Assembly (NCBI GenBank): GCA_020350725.1
Contig: CP070719.1
Span: forward strand, 2,514,794-2,578,793
Reading direction: 5' to 3'
Source: a bacterium
Lineage (GTDB): Bacteria; BMS3Abin14
DNA: 64,000 nucleotides
This document shows positions 55,884 through 63,867 of this stretch, piece by piece. The notes under the pieces were generated by a model. The model made no database searches and was not told the origin of the DNA. It saw only the letters and a program-made list of their open reading frames with translations. The stretch's first letter is position 1, and each line of letters starts with the position of its first letter. The translations under genes were made by a program, and so were the position numbers.

Positions 55884-58166
55884 ATGAAAGACCAATTGAA
55901 CACATACAAACTCCTCGGCGTTACCGCCACCCTGTTGATCGTCCTCTCCTTCCCGGGGTATCTGCTCAAGGAGCGGTACGTCCGGGTGAGGGCAGTTCAG
56001 ACGGCGGAACCGAAAGCCGAGTTCGTGGGCCGGGAGCAGTGCGTCGACTGTCACAGGGAAGCCTACGAGAAATGGATGGGATCGGACCACGACCGAGCCA
56101 TGGATGTGGCCACCGACGAGACGGTCCTGGCCGATTTTGACGACTCTACTTTTACCCATAACGGAGTCACTTCCCGCTTCTACCGCAGGGAAGGCCGGTT
56201 CTACGTTCATGCCGAGGGGTCGGACGGGGAGATGGGCGAGTTCGAGATCACCCACGTCTTTGGCTACGATCCCCTGCAGCAGTACCTTGTTCCCTTCCCG
56301 GGCGGGCGCCTGCAGTGCCTTACCATCGCCTGGGATGTGGAAAGGAAGCAGTGGTATCATCTGTACCCCGAAAACACTCCGCCGCCGGGCGACTGGCTGC
56401 ACTGGACCCGCAACGGCCAGAACTGGAACGGAATGTGCGCCGAATGCCACTCAACGGATCTTCGAAAGAACTACGACCCTGAATCCAACACCTACAGCAC
56501 GACCTGGTCGGAGATCGACGTCTCGTGCGAAGCCTGCCACGGCCCCGGGTCCCTGCACGTCGCCTGGGCGAAGATCGATCCCATGGCCCGCCCGGAATCG
56601 GAGGACTATGAACTGACGATCATGACCTCGGACCTGGATTCCGCTCAGATGGTGGAGCTGTGCTCTCCATGTCACTCGCGGCGGACCATCCTGGGGGATT
56701 ACGACCACACCGGAACAGAACAGCTCGACACCTTCATCCCGGAGCTTCTCACCGAGGGGAACTATCACGCCGACGGCCAGATCCTCGAGGAGGTCTACGT
56801 CTACGGCTCCTTCGTCCAGAGCAAGATGTACCGTATGGGGGTCAAGTGCGCCGACTGCCACGATTCTCACAGCACGAAACTTTTAATGGAGGGCAACGAT
56901 CTGTGCCTTCAGTGCCACCGGGCCGACACCTACAACACGGCCGAGCACCACTTTCACAAGGAAATTCATCAAGGCAAGCCCAGTCCGGGATGGACGTGCG
57001 TCAGCTGCCACATGCCCGGCCGCGATTACATGGGCATCGACAACCGGGCCGACCACAGCATCCGCATCCCCCGGCCCGACCTGAACCTGGCCATCGGGGT
57101 GCCGGATTCGTGCAGCATGATCGGATGCCACGCCGACAAGCCGGTGAAATGGTCCGCCGATGCCTTTACCAAATGGTACGGGATCTCCCGCCGGCCACAC
57201 TTCGGAACGGTCTTCGCTTCGGCAAGGGAAGGGGAGGCACAGGCGCTGCCGGAACTGGTCCGCCTCGCTGAAGACAGGCTCTACCCTGCCATTGTCCGGG
57301 CCACTGCCCTGCAGTCCATGAGGGCTTACAGGGATGACAGGATTCTCGAGGCGCTGCGGCGGGCCCTGGTTGACGAGGAACCGCTGGTGCGGCGGACGGC
57401 CGCCGCGAATTCAGACTTTTTCCCAGGCACGGAAAGAGCGGATTTGATCGGTCCACTCCTGTGGGATCCGGTGGGTGCGGTAAGGATCGAGGCCGCCAGA
57501 ATTCTGGCCGAGGTACCCGGGGCTCAGTTAAGACCCGATCAGAGAGTAAAGCTCCCTGAGGTCCTTAACGAGTTTGAAACCGCAATGGCCTACTCCCTGG
57601 ACTTCTCCTTCGCCGGATTTAACCTGGGGAACCTGTACACTGCCATGAACAGGCCTGAGGAGGCTGAAATCTACTACCGGGCGGCCATCCAGGTGGACGC
57701 CCTGTTCTACCCGGCGAAGATCAACATGGCCATGCTGCTCAACAGCCAGGGCAGGAACCAAGAGGCTGAGAAACTGTTCCTCGAGGTGTTAAAAAACGAT
57801 CCGGATCTGCACGAAGTGGCTTACTCCCTGGGACTCCTCTACGCCGAGATGAACAGGCCCATAGAGGCTGCGGTCTATCTGAAGAAAGCGGCGGACGGGA
57901 TACCGCAACGCCCCAGGATCCGTTACAACCTGGGGCTCCTTCTCCAGTCCATGGGCAGGCTCGATGAGGCTGAGGAGTCCCTGCGTAAGGCGACAGATAA
58001 GGAACCCGCCAATCTGGAGTTCCTCTACGCCCTGGCGGACCATTACATCAAGCGGGAAATGCTTCTCGAGGCAAGGGTCATCGTGGTGAAGATGCTCGAG
58101 GTCGATCCGGCGAACCGCGTGGCCCGGGAAATGAGGGAGTATGTTGAAAAAGAATTGGGGAGATAA
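55884..58166 (+). CDS. Octaheme cytochrome c with HEAT-like and TPR repeats, partner of the bc complex
   Basis: A 760-residue protein with an N-terminal membrane anchor or signal (~10-30). I find seven CXXCH motifs (CVDCH, CAECH, CEACH, CSPCH, CADCH, CLQCH, CVSCH) and one CX4CH (CSMIGCH, ~residue 412), the latter a known but uncommon heme site. HEAT-like helices follow (~440-545), then about five TPRs (~555-750, e.g. 'PEEAEIYYRAAIQVDALFYPAKINMAMLLNSQGRNQEAEKLFLEVL'). As the third gene of the bc operon it could replace cytochrome c1. The N-terminal half resembles cytochrome c554/nitrite-reductase-like multiheme folds. Confidence 0.85.
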   Translation: MKDQLNTYKLLGVTATLLIVLSFPGYLLKERYVRVRAVQTAEPKAEFVGREQCVDCHREAYEKWMGSDHDRAMDVATDETVLADFDDSTFTHNGVTSRFYRREGRFYVHAEGSDGEMGEFEITHVFGYDPLQQYLVPFPGGRLQCLTIAWDVERKQWYHLYPENTPPPGDWLHWTRNGQNWNGMCAECHSTDLRKNYDPESNTYSTTWSEIDVSCEACHGPGSLHVAWAKIDPMARPESEDYELTIMTSDLDSAQMVELCSPCHSRRTILGDYDHTGTEQLDTFIPELLTEGNYHADGQILEEVYVYGSFVQSKMYRMGVKCADCHDSHSTKLLMEGNDLCLQCHRADTYNTAEHHFHKEIHQGKPSPGWTCVSCHMPGRDYMGIDNRADHSIRIPRPDLNLAIGVPDSCSMIGCHADKPVKWSADAFTKWYGISRRPHFGTVFASAREGEAQALPELVRLAEDRLYPAIVRATALQSMRAYRDDRILEALRRALVDEEPLVRRTAAANSDFFPGTERADLIGPLLWDPVGAVRIEAARILAEVPGAQLRPDQRVKLPEVLNEFETAMAYSLDFSFAGFNLGNLYTAMNRPEEAEIYYRAAIQVDALFYPAKINMAMLLNSQGRNQEAEKLFLEVLKNDPDLHEVAYSLGLLYAEMNRPIEAAVYLKKAADGIPQRPRIRYNLGLLLQSMGRLDEAEESLRKATDKEPANLEFLYALADHYIKREMLLEARVIVVKMLEVDPANRVAREMREYVEKELGR

Positions 58167-58266
58167 ATAAAGGTGTTAGTGAACAGGGTGTTCGGTGTCA
58201 GGTGTTCGGAAAAAGATCTACGGGTATTCGAATCCCCAAAACCCGATCCCCAAAATTCAACAACTC

Positions 58267-58405
58267 TATCCTGTAAATCCTGTCTAAAAGTGGTGAAGTC
58301 AGTATTCAGGATTCAGTATTCCGTTAATGAATCTCATACTGACTACTGAGTACAGACTACTGATTACCTGTTTTCTTTGACAGGAGCAACAGGGTCTACA
58401 GGATT
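58267..58405 (+). repeat. Nested inverted word element, copy 1 (left of a toxin-antitoxin pair)
   Basis: Outer arms: TATCCTGTAAATCCTGTC then TAAAAG (58267-58290) against TTTGACAGGAGCAACAGGG and TCTACAGGATT (58376-58405). Inner arms: CAGTATTCAGGATTCAGTAT (58300-58319) against ACTGACTACTGAGTACAGAC (58338-58357) and TACTGATTACC. A near copy with the same order lies at 59453-59578. The surrounding 58167-58266 and 58406-58680 hold GGTGTTCGG, CGAATCACGAATCAC words and no gene. Confidence 0.85.
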
Positions 58406-58683
58406 GTTAAGTGGGTCGTCCAAAGTCCAAGGTCATCGAGCATCGAAAGATGGCCTAGAATTTCGAATCACCAATCACGAATCACAAATCACAGAATTTA
58501 GTTTACCGATTACCGACTTGTCCGACGTAGCTTCAGCGAAGGCGGATCGCCAGTCTTCCCCAACTCGATCTGGCCCTCATTTTGCTAACTTTAAACACAG
58601 TATTTTGTTTTCAGGGGTGTCTTGCATTGTTTTCGCGTAAGATCTATAATGGAGCCAAAACAGAACCAATCAGGGAGGCAAAC

Positions 58684-58929
58684 ATGCCGGTTAATCTTTC
58701 CGTTAAGAATGTGCCAGACGAAATTGCCGAGAAACTGCGCCGCCGTGCTGAGAGGCACCATCGTTCCCTCCAGGGTGAGCTGATGAGTATCCTTGAGAAG
58801 AGCGTTAACGAGGAGCGATACCTTTCACCCTCAGAGCTGCTGGAAAAGGTCCGGGCATTCGATCTCAGGACGCCAGACGAGGCAGCTGGCTTCGTAAGAA
58901 AGGATCGTGATGAGGATCTGCGTCGTTGA
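58684..58929 (+). CDS. FitA-like ribbon-helix-helix antitoxin
   Basis: An 81-residue protein with an N-terminal Arc-type RHH DNA-binding motif ('PVNLSVKNVPDEIAEKLRRRAERHHRSLQGELMSIL') and a C-terminal tail for toxin binding ('EKVRAFDLRTPDEAAGFVRKDRDEDL'). This is the FitA/StbC type that pairs with PIN toxins. GGGAGGCAAAC precedes ATG 58684; the longer frame from 58582 is in the spacer. Its end overlaps the toxin gene by 20 bases. Confidence 0.85.
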   Translation: MPVNLSVKNVPDEIAEKLRRRAERHHRSLQGELMSILEKSVNEERYLSPSELLEKVRAFDLRTPDEAAGFVRKDRDEDLRR

Positions 58930-59284
58930 TGCATCGGCAATCAGTGCTCTGCTCTTCGGGGAACCGAGAGCCGAGAAGGTTGCAGATATCCTGGAAGGTG
59001 CGCGGTTGGCAGCTCCTGCCCTGCTCTGGTTCGAGATTGCCAGCGTATGTCTGAAAAAGGTCGCTACCCATCCCTCTAAGGAAAAGGAACTGTTTTCGGT
59101 CTTCGGTCTTCTCGGCAGGCTTGCCATAGACAGGGTTGAGGTCGCTCACCTGGAGACCATCAGGCTGGCACAGGAAACGGGACTTACGACCTATGATGCG
59201 AGTTACCTGTGGATGGCAAAGGAACTGAACGGAGAATTGATCACTTTGGATGAAAAGCTGGCTCAGGTAATGGACTCAATGTAA
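58910..59284 (+). CDS. PIN-domain (VapC/FitB-like) toxin
   Basis: A 124-residue putative RNase: 'MRICVVDASAISALLFGEPRAEKV' with the first catalytic Asp, a central Glu ('LWFEIASVCLKK'), and the C-terminal acidic pair in 'TTYDASYLWMAKELNGELITLDEKLAQ'. PIN toxins cleave tRNA or rRNA. It overlaps the antitoxin end; ATG 58910 follows a possible GTG at 58907. The TA pair is bracketed by copies of the nested word element. Confidence 0.88.
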   Translation: MRICVVDASAISALLFGEPRAEKVADILEGARLAAPALLWFEIASVCLKKVATHPSKEKELFSVFGLLGRLAIDRVEVAHLETIRLAQETGLTTYDASYLWMAKELNGELITLDEKLAQVMDSM

Positions 59285-59452
59285 TTCCATCGATCCCTGA
59301 TCTCTGACTCAAGACACAGTATCTCTTATTTGTCTTTGTTACCTTCTGTTCAGATTAATTGAACAAAAGATAACGAAATTAAAGAAGAAATATTACAGAA
59401 GGGTTGTTACAAAGGTGACTTCTTGGATGGGAAAAATAGTGAATGCATTCTT

Positions 59453-59578
59453 TATCCTGTCAATCCTGTCTAAAAGTAATGAATTCAGTATTCAGGATTC
59501 AGGATTCAGTTAAAAAATCTCATACTGACTACTGATTACCTGTTTTCTTTGACAGGATCAACAGGATCTACGGGATTA
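59453..59578 (+). repeat. Nested inverted word element, copy 2 (right of the toxin-antitoxin pair)
   Basis: Outer arms ATCCTGTCAATCCTGTCTAA (59454-59473) and TTTGACAGGATCAACAGGAT (59548-59567) leading into CTACGGGATT. Inner arms ATTCAGTATTCAGGATTCAG and ATACTGACTACTGATTACC. Order and loop words match copy 1 at 58267-58405, in the same direction. The preceding 59285-59450 is AT-rich without a gene. Confidence 0.85.
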
Positions 59579-59590
59579 CAACTTTCTAAT

Positions 59591-59750
59591 CCGTGAACGT
59601 GTACGTGCCCGTAAAGGCCTGCCCTGCCTGTCCCGGGCTTGTCTGCCCTGAGTCTGTCGAAGGGTCGAGAGAAGCCTGTCGAAGGATACCCGGTATTTAA
59701 GATCCGTTTACGGGTACGTGCACGGGGACGTGTACGTTTACGTTTACGGG
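59591..59750 (+). repeat. GTGTACGTGCCCGT-word hairpin enclosing a CTGAGTCTGTCGAAGG palindromic repeat
   Basis: Left arm CCGTGAACGTGTACGTGCCC then GTAAA (59591-59615). Right arm (59705-59750) CGTTTACGGGTACGTGCACG, GGGACGTGTACG and TTTACGTTTACGGG. The loop includes CCCTGAGTCTGTCGAAGGG (59646-59664) and GCCTGTCGAAGG, a REP-like motif widespread in environmental bacteria. No gene. Confidence 0.8.
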
Positions 59751-59784
59751 TTTACCGATCACCGATAACCGCTTTACCCCCCTC

Positions 59785-60156
59785 TCACCCCACAAACCTT
59801 ACTCCCGGTAGGTCCTTCAGGTCGGTATCGGAGGTGATGAGCGAAGCATTATACCTCCTGGACGTCGCGTAGACGATGGCGTCAGCCATGGCGAGATTAT
59901 TAACGATAGAAATTTCAGCGGACTCCAGAGCCAGGGTGCTGTCAAGGTCCACCACGCAGCACTGTGTCATGTGAGCCGTGCAGCGGATGGCCGTTTCCTC
60001 GCCCGAAGTCCTGAGAAGGAACTTGAACACCTCGTATAGAACAATGCTCGGTACCAGGAGCTCCTCGGGTTTTGACGACAACTCTTCCTCGTAGCTGGAA
60101 CCGAGAGGGCCGTCCGTAAAAAACTCGAGCCATCCGCAGGAGTCGACGAGCACCAT
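59785..60156 (-). CDS. VapC-family PIN-domain toxin
   Basis: A 123-residue PIN protein on the minus strand: 'MVLVDSCGWLEFFTDGPLG', 'LLVPSIVLYEVFKFLL' (catalytic Glu), 'NNLAMADAIVYATSRRYNASLITSDTDLKDLPGVRFV' (acidic residues). Its ATG overlaps the antitoxin stop (TGATG), so the pair is coupled. It is convergent with the first TA pair. Confidence 0.9.
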   Translation of the reverse strand: MVLVDSCGWLEFFTDGPLGSSYEEELSSKPEELLVPSIVLYEVFKFLLRTSGEETAIRCTAHMTQCCVVDLDSTLALESAEISIVNNLAMADAIVYATSRRYNASLITSDTDLKDLPGVRFVG

Positions 60157-60362
60157 CAGAACCTGTCACCCTTTTCCCGGTATCCGTTAATCGGGGCGCT
60201 CTCAGCGGCACCTTTGAGTTCCCCAAGAGGTCTCTGGGGGATCATGTAGAGGATGCCTGCCTTTGCCATAACGAGCAATTTCTGTTTCGGTTTCAGGCCC
60301 AGCTTTTTGCGGATGTCTCTGGGAATTACTACTTGAAATTTGCTCGAGATGGTTGTTTCCAT
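60156..60362 (-). CDS. VapB/AbrB-type (SpoVT-fold) antitoxin
   Basis: A 68-residue swapped-hairpin protein: 'METTISSKFQVVIPRDIRKKLGLKPKQKLLVMAKAGILYMIP' is the AbrB/MazE DNA-binding pattern, followed by a toxin-binding tail. AGGAGGTCGCT precedes the ATG on the minus strand. It should repress its own promoter together with the toxin. Confidence 0.9.
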   Translation of the reverse strand: METTISSKFQVVIPRDIRKKLGLKPKQKLLVMAKAGILYMIPQRPLGELKGAAESAPINGYREKGDRF

Positions 60363-60550
60363 AGCGACCTCCTGAACGTCTTACAAAAAAAATGTCGATA
60401 ATAAAAACGTAAAACATTTTGCTGCAATCGTCAATGTTTAATTATGGGGCAAGATCTGTACCGGAGAGGAGGGATAAAACACAGTAACTTGCTAGTAAAA
60501 AATGATCTTTCTATCCATCGAAAACGAGCCCCTAACGCCTTGGATTCCTA

Positions 60551-60780
60551 ATATCCTGTCTATCCTGTAAATCCTGTCCGGAAAGAAAAGGGTTTGGGGA
60601 TTGGGAAAAGACAGGGTTTCCCGTCTTCGCTTTCAGCTTCGCCGTGGCAAACAGGGATCGGGATTCGGGGATTGGCAGATCCGCAGGTTTTTACCCGGAC
60701 ACCAGACCCCCAACCCCGAACACCCAGATCTCTAGCACCCAACACCAGAATTTTTCTGACAACCGATCACTGATTAATGA
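60551..60780 (+). repeat. Mixed word arrays upstream of the second TA pair
   Basis: ATATCCTGTCTATCCTGTAA then ATCCTGTCC (60551-60579) equals the left outer arm of the nested elements, without the rest. GGGTTTGGGGATTGGG (60589-60604) and GGGATTCGGGGATTGG (60659-60674) face ACACCAGACCCCCAACCCCG and AACACCCAG...CCAACACC (60699-60749) on the other side. The 60363-61196 stretch otherwise holds only the Fnr-type site and palindromes described separately. Confidence 0.65.
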
Positions 60781-60816
60781 TCGCCGGCTACCAGAATCTC
60801 CAAACCCCTGATTCCC

Positions 60817-60830
60817 TTGATCTGCATCAA
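60817..60830 (+). promoter_or_regulatory. Perfect FNR-type box
   Basis: TTGATCTGCATCAA matches TTGAT-N4-ATCAA exactly. A start placed 41.5 bases from its centre would be near 60865, with a weak -10 GATTAT at 60854-60859. The nearest plus-strand gene is the wHTH-PAS gene 330 bases away, so either a long leader or an RNA product is transcribed. Confidence 0.6.
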
Positions 60831-61122
60831 ACACAAATATTCGAACCTTCTGCGATTATTGCTAAAAATCTGGAACCTAACCCTGAGGGTAAGAAGGTTA
60901 TTTTTCTGAGAAGGTTTCAACTGACGATAATTTTCATTGGGAATTAGAGATAGGAGTTCGAATCCAGGGAACAGAGGCCAGCTGTCAGGAACCGGGTATC
61001 AGGAGCCCGGTGGCGTGTAGCGGGTTTTGGAGCGACGACCCACGGATCTCCTGGTCCCTAGCCCCTGGCCACTAAACCGCCTGCCAATTGTGACTATTCT
61101 TCGTAGAACGCGGTGAAATGAA

Positions 61123-61171
61123 AAATGTCTGTGGACATTTTGTCGAAAACGCATACAATTGTATGTATAGT
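61123..61171 (+). promoter_or_regulatory. Palindromes and -10-like element before the wHTH-PAS gene
   Basis: AATGTC-TGTG-GACATT (61123-61138) and the perfect 14-bp palindrome CATACAATTGTATG (61152-61165), directly followed by a -10-like TATAGT (61166-61171). The second palindrome is placed to act as an operator, perhaps for autoregulation by the gene product. Confidence 0.5.
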
Positions 61172-61196
61172 CGAAATCGATAACATTCGATGCCCC

Positions 61197-61829
61197 ATGT
61201 CAAAGGAAAAGTTCTCACTTAAAGACCAGATCAGGCAGCTCTTCGCCGGGAATCCCGAGGCTGAGTTTCACATGCGCGGGATCGGGAGGATCCTGAAAAA
61301 AGAACCCGGCGTTTTTCAGCGTGCCATCAACGCCCTGGTTGAGGAAGGTGTTCTGGAAAGTGAATACAGGGCAAACGCCCGTTTCTTCAGGCTCGCCGAG
61401 AAATACCGGCCTGGCCCGGCAAAGGATAGGGATTCACAGTTCAGCTGGGAACTCCATGCGCTCATAGACAGTGCCACCGACAGGATCTGTTCCAGGGATG
61501 CCAAGGGAGAACTTCTCGCATGGAATAAGGCCTTTGCCGATTCCATAAGAGAAATTTTTGGTGTTGAACCCAGTGTTGGTATGAACACCTGGGAACTGAT
61601 ACCGCCTGACCAGCGGGAGAGACTTCAAGCTACCCGGGAAGTGTTCCGGAAGGTGTACGCCGGAGAAACGGTGGTGACGGAATACGAATACCGGATGCCT
61701 GATGGAGAGGTGCGCCACCTTGAGACGTCATGGGTTCCGGTATGGGATGAAGGTGAAGTCCATGCCGTGGGGGAGGTGACGAGAGACATAACTCATAAGA
61801 TTAAGGGTGATATAAAAGGAGGTGATTAA
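61197..61829 (+). CDS. Winged-helix plus PAS domain putative regulator
   Basis: A 210-residue protein. The N-terminal ~65 residues ('SLKDQIRQLFAGNPEAEFHMRGIGRILKKEPGVFQRAINALVEEGVLESEYRANARFFRL') look like a winged helix of ArsR/transcriptional-regulator type. A PAS domain follows (~82-200: 'LIDSATDRICSRDAKGELLAWNKAFADSIREIFGVEPSVGMNTWELIPPDQRERL') with a PAC-like end. There is no kinase or other output domain, so direct ligand-controlled DNA binding is inferred. An in-frame ATG at 61125 precedes the palindromes; ATG 61197 is preferred. It lies 65 bases before a sulfatase gene and may control it. Confidence 0.7.
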   Translation: MSKEKFSLKDQIRQLFAGNPEAEFHMRGIGRILKKEPGVFQRAINALVEEGVLESEYRANARFFRLAEKYRPGPAKDRDSQFSWELHALIDSATDRICSRDAKGELLAWNKAFADSIREIFGVEPSVGMNTWELIPPDQRERLQATREVFRKVYAGETVVTEYEYRMPDGEVRHLETSWVPVWDEGEVHAVGEVTRDITHKIKGDIKGGD

Positions 61830-61894
61830 TCTCGATCCCAGATCAGTTTAATATTCAATCTCTTTTCTTTTATCCATGGGTTAGGGGGTAAAAC

Positions 61895-63514
61895 ATGAAA
61901 TACCACAGGTCCAAGTACACCATTCTGGCAGCGGTCCTGGCTTTGGCCATGTGCTGGGGTGCGGCGCCGGCTCTCGCTGCGGACAAGCCCAACATCCTGG
62001 TTATCTGGGGCGATGACATCGGCTATTGGAACATCAGCCACAACAGCCGCGGCATGATGGGCTACGAGACTCCGAACATTGATCGCATCGCGAAAGAAGG
62101 GGTAGGTTTCACCGACTACTATGGCCAGCAGAGCTGCACAGCGGGCCGCGCCGCTTTTCTCAGCGGCTCCGTGCCGGTTCGTTCCGGCATGACCAAGGTC
62201 GGCCTGCCGGGGGCGAAGGAAGGCTGGCAGAAAGTCGACGTGACCATTGCCACTGTTCTCAAAGGTCAGGGCTATGCCACCGGCCAGTTCGGCAAGAACC
62301 ACCAGGGTGACCGCAACGAGCACCTGCCGACGTTGCATGGTTTCGACGAATTCTTCGGCAATCTCTACCACCTCAACGCCGAAGAGGAGCCGGAGAACGA
62401 GGATTATCCCCGTGATATGGTTCTGAAAAATGGGATGACGTTTCTCCAGGCCTTCGGTCCGCGAGGTGTGCTGCACACCTGGGCGACCGATAAGGACGAT
62501 TCTACGGTCGATCCTCGCTTCGGCCGGGTAGGCAAGCAGAAGATCGAGGACACCGGTCTGCTCACCAAAAAACGAATGGAACAAGTTGACGACGAAACCA
62601 TCGCTGCCGCCAAGGACTTCATTACGCGCCAGGTCAAGGCCGGCAAACCGTTCTTCTGCTGGTGGAACGGCACCCGCATGCACTTCCGTACCCACGTTAA
62701 GGAGGAGCTCCGCGGTATCTCCGGGCAGGATGAGTACAGCGACGGGATGGTTGAGCACGACATGCACGTGGGCGAGCTGCTGGATCTGCTCGATGAACTC
62801 GGCATCGCAGACAACACCATTGTTCAGTATTCCACCGACAATGGCCCGCACTACAACACCTGGCCCGACGCCGCTACCATGCCGTTCCGAGGTGAAAAGA
62901 ACTCCAACTGGGAAGGCGCTTTCCGCGTCCCGGCTTTCGTCCGCTGGCCGGGCCACTTCCCCGCGAACACCACGCTTAATGGCATCGTCTCTCACGAAGA
63001 CTGGCTGCCGACCTTCGCCGCGGCTGCGGGCAACCCGGACATCAAGGAGCAGCTCAAGAAAGGCACCGAGATCAACGGGCGGAAATACAGGAACTACATT
63101 GACGGCTTCAACCTGCTTGACTACCTCAGCGGCAAAAGCGACGAGTCGCCCCGCAATTATTTCTGGTACGCGGACGATGAGGGCAATTTTATAGGCGCGC
63201 GCTACAGTGACTGGAAGCTGGTTTTCAAGGCGAATCGAGCCCGGACCATGTCCCTCTGGCGTGAGCCGTTCGTCGAACTGCGCGCACCACTGCTGTTTAA
63301 CCTCCGCCGCGACCCGTTCGAGAGGGCCCAGCACAACTCCAACACCTACAACGACTGGTGGATGGACCGCACGGGGTTCATCTTTCCCCCCGTCGCGGGA
63401 CTGCTGGCGGAGTTCATCATGACCATGCAGGAATACCCGCCCAGCCAGAAGGCCGGCTCCTGGAATGTGGGTAAGATGATGGAGCAACTGCAAAGCGGGC
63501 ACGGAAGCAAGTAG
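61895..63514 (+). CDS. Periplasmic arylsulfatase (type I, formylglycine-dependent)
   Basis: A 539-residue sulfatase with a Sec signal (MKYHRSKYTILAAVLALAMC...AALAADKPN). 'NILVIWGDDIGYWNISHN' holds metal ligands, and the formylglycine motif C-x-A-x-R appears as 'SCTAGRAAFLSG' (~residue 82). 'TGQFGKNHQGD' and 'STDNGPHYNTWPDA' are the other active-site blocks. The Cys form needs a sulfatase-maturating enzyme, not seen here. Arginine is coded mostly by CGC and CGT, unlike the AGG/CGG-rich neighbours, which suggests transfer. AGGGGGTAAAAC precedes the ATG and a strong terminator follows. Confidence 0.92.
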   Translation: MKYHRSKYTILAAVLALAMCWGAAPALAADKPNILVIWGDDIGYWNISHNSRGMMGYETPNIDRIAKEGVGFTDYYGQQSCTAGRAAFLSGSVPVRSGMTKVGLPGAKEGWQKVDVTIATVLKGQGYATGQFGKNHQGDRNEHLPTLHGFDEFFGNLYHLNAEEEPENEDYPRDMVLKNGMTFLQAFGPRGVLHTWATDKDDSTVDPRFGRVGKQKIEDTGLLTKKRMEQVDDETIAAAKDFITRQVKAGKPFFCWWNGTRMHFRTHVKEELRGISGQDEYSDGMVEHDMHVGELLDLLDELGIADNTIVQYSTDNGPHYNTWPDAATMPFRGEKNSNWEGAFRVPAFVRWPGHFPANTTLNGIVSHEDWLPTFAAAAGNPDIKEQLKKGTEINGRKYRNYIDGFNLLDYLSGKSDESPRNYFWYADDEGNFIGARYSDWKLVFKANRARTMSLWREPFVELRAPLLFNLRRDPFERAQHNSNTYNDWWMDRTGFIFPPVAGLLAEFIMTMQEYPPSQKAGSWNVGKMMEQLQSGHGSK

Positions 63515-63527
63515 GTTAATGACATTG

Positions 63528-63560
63528 ACGCGCCCCCGTTAAATCGGGGGCGCGTGTTTT
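63528..63560 (+). terminator. Rho-independent terminator after the sulfatase
   Basis: Perfect 11-bp stem ACGCGCCCCCG (63528-63538) / CGGGGGCGCGT (63545-63555), loop TTAAAT, followed by GTTTT. Confidence 0.92.
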
Positions 63561-63618
63561 CTGTGGAAAGTGATCAGGGGCTTGAGAATAGAAAAACAGT
63601 GGCTTGTAATATTGATCC

Positions 63619-63718
63619 CGTGAACGTGCTAAGGTTTTAGCGGGCCGTTCACGTGTGCGGAGCTTCCCGATACCACCAAAGGTGTATATAAAATACTTCT
63701 TTTGTCTGGTATCGTTTT
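63619..63718 (+). repeat. Two hairpins in the spacer between sulfatases
   Basis: CGTGAACG / CGTTCACG arms around 63622-63656 (GTGAACGTG word family). CGATACCA (63668-63675) pairs with TGGTATCG (63707-63714), with CCAAAG/CTTTTG inside, then TTTT. The second may be a weak terminator. No gene is seen in the rest of the 353-base spacer. Confidence 0.6.
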
Positions 63719-63867
63719 AGTTTGGATGAAATGCTTTTATACACCCTCTCTCAGGGGGTTTCTGAAATAAAAACCAGCCAGGTTGGGAAGTGCCCTTGCT
63801 TCATTAGTAAAACCAGTAGACGGCATAGCATTTTCACAGGGTTTTCTTTTCAGAATATGGGGCAAAT

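Noticed and set aside
60948-60965. GAGTTCGAATCCAGGG looks like a tRNA T-arm
   Set aside because: No acceptor, D or anticodon stems can be built around it.
61826-63502. A 558-codon minus-strand frame opposite the sulfatase
   Set aside because: No domain is recognisable, and the plus-strand frame has all sulfatase motifs and a proper ribosome site.
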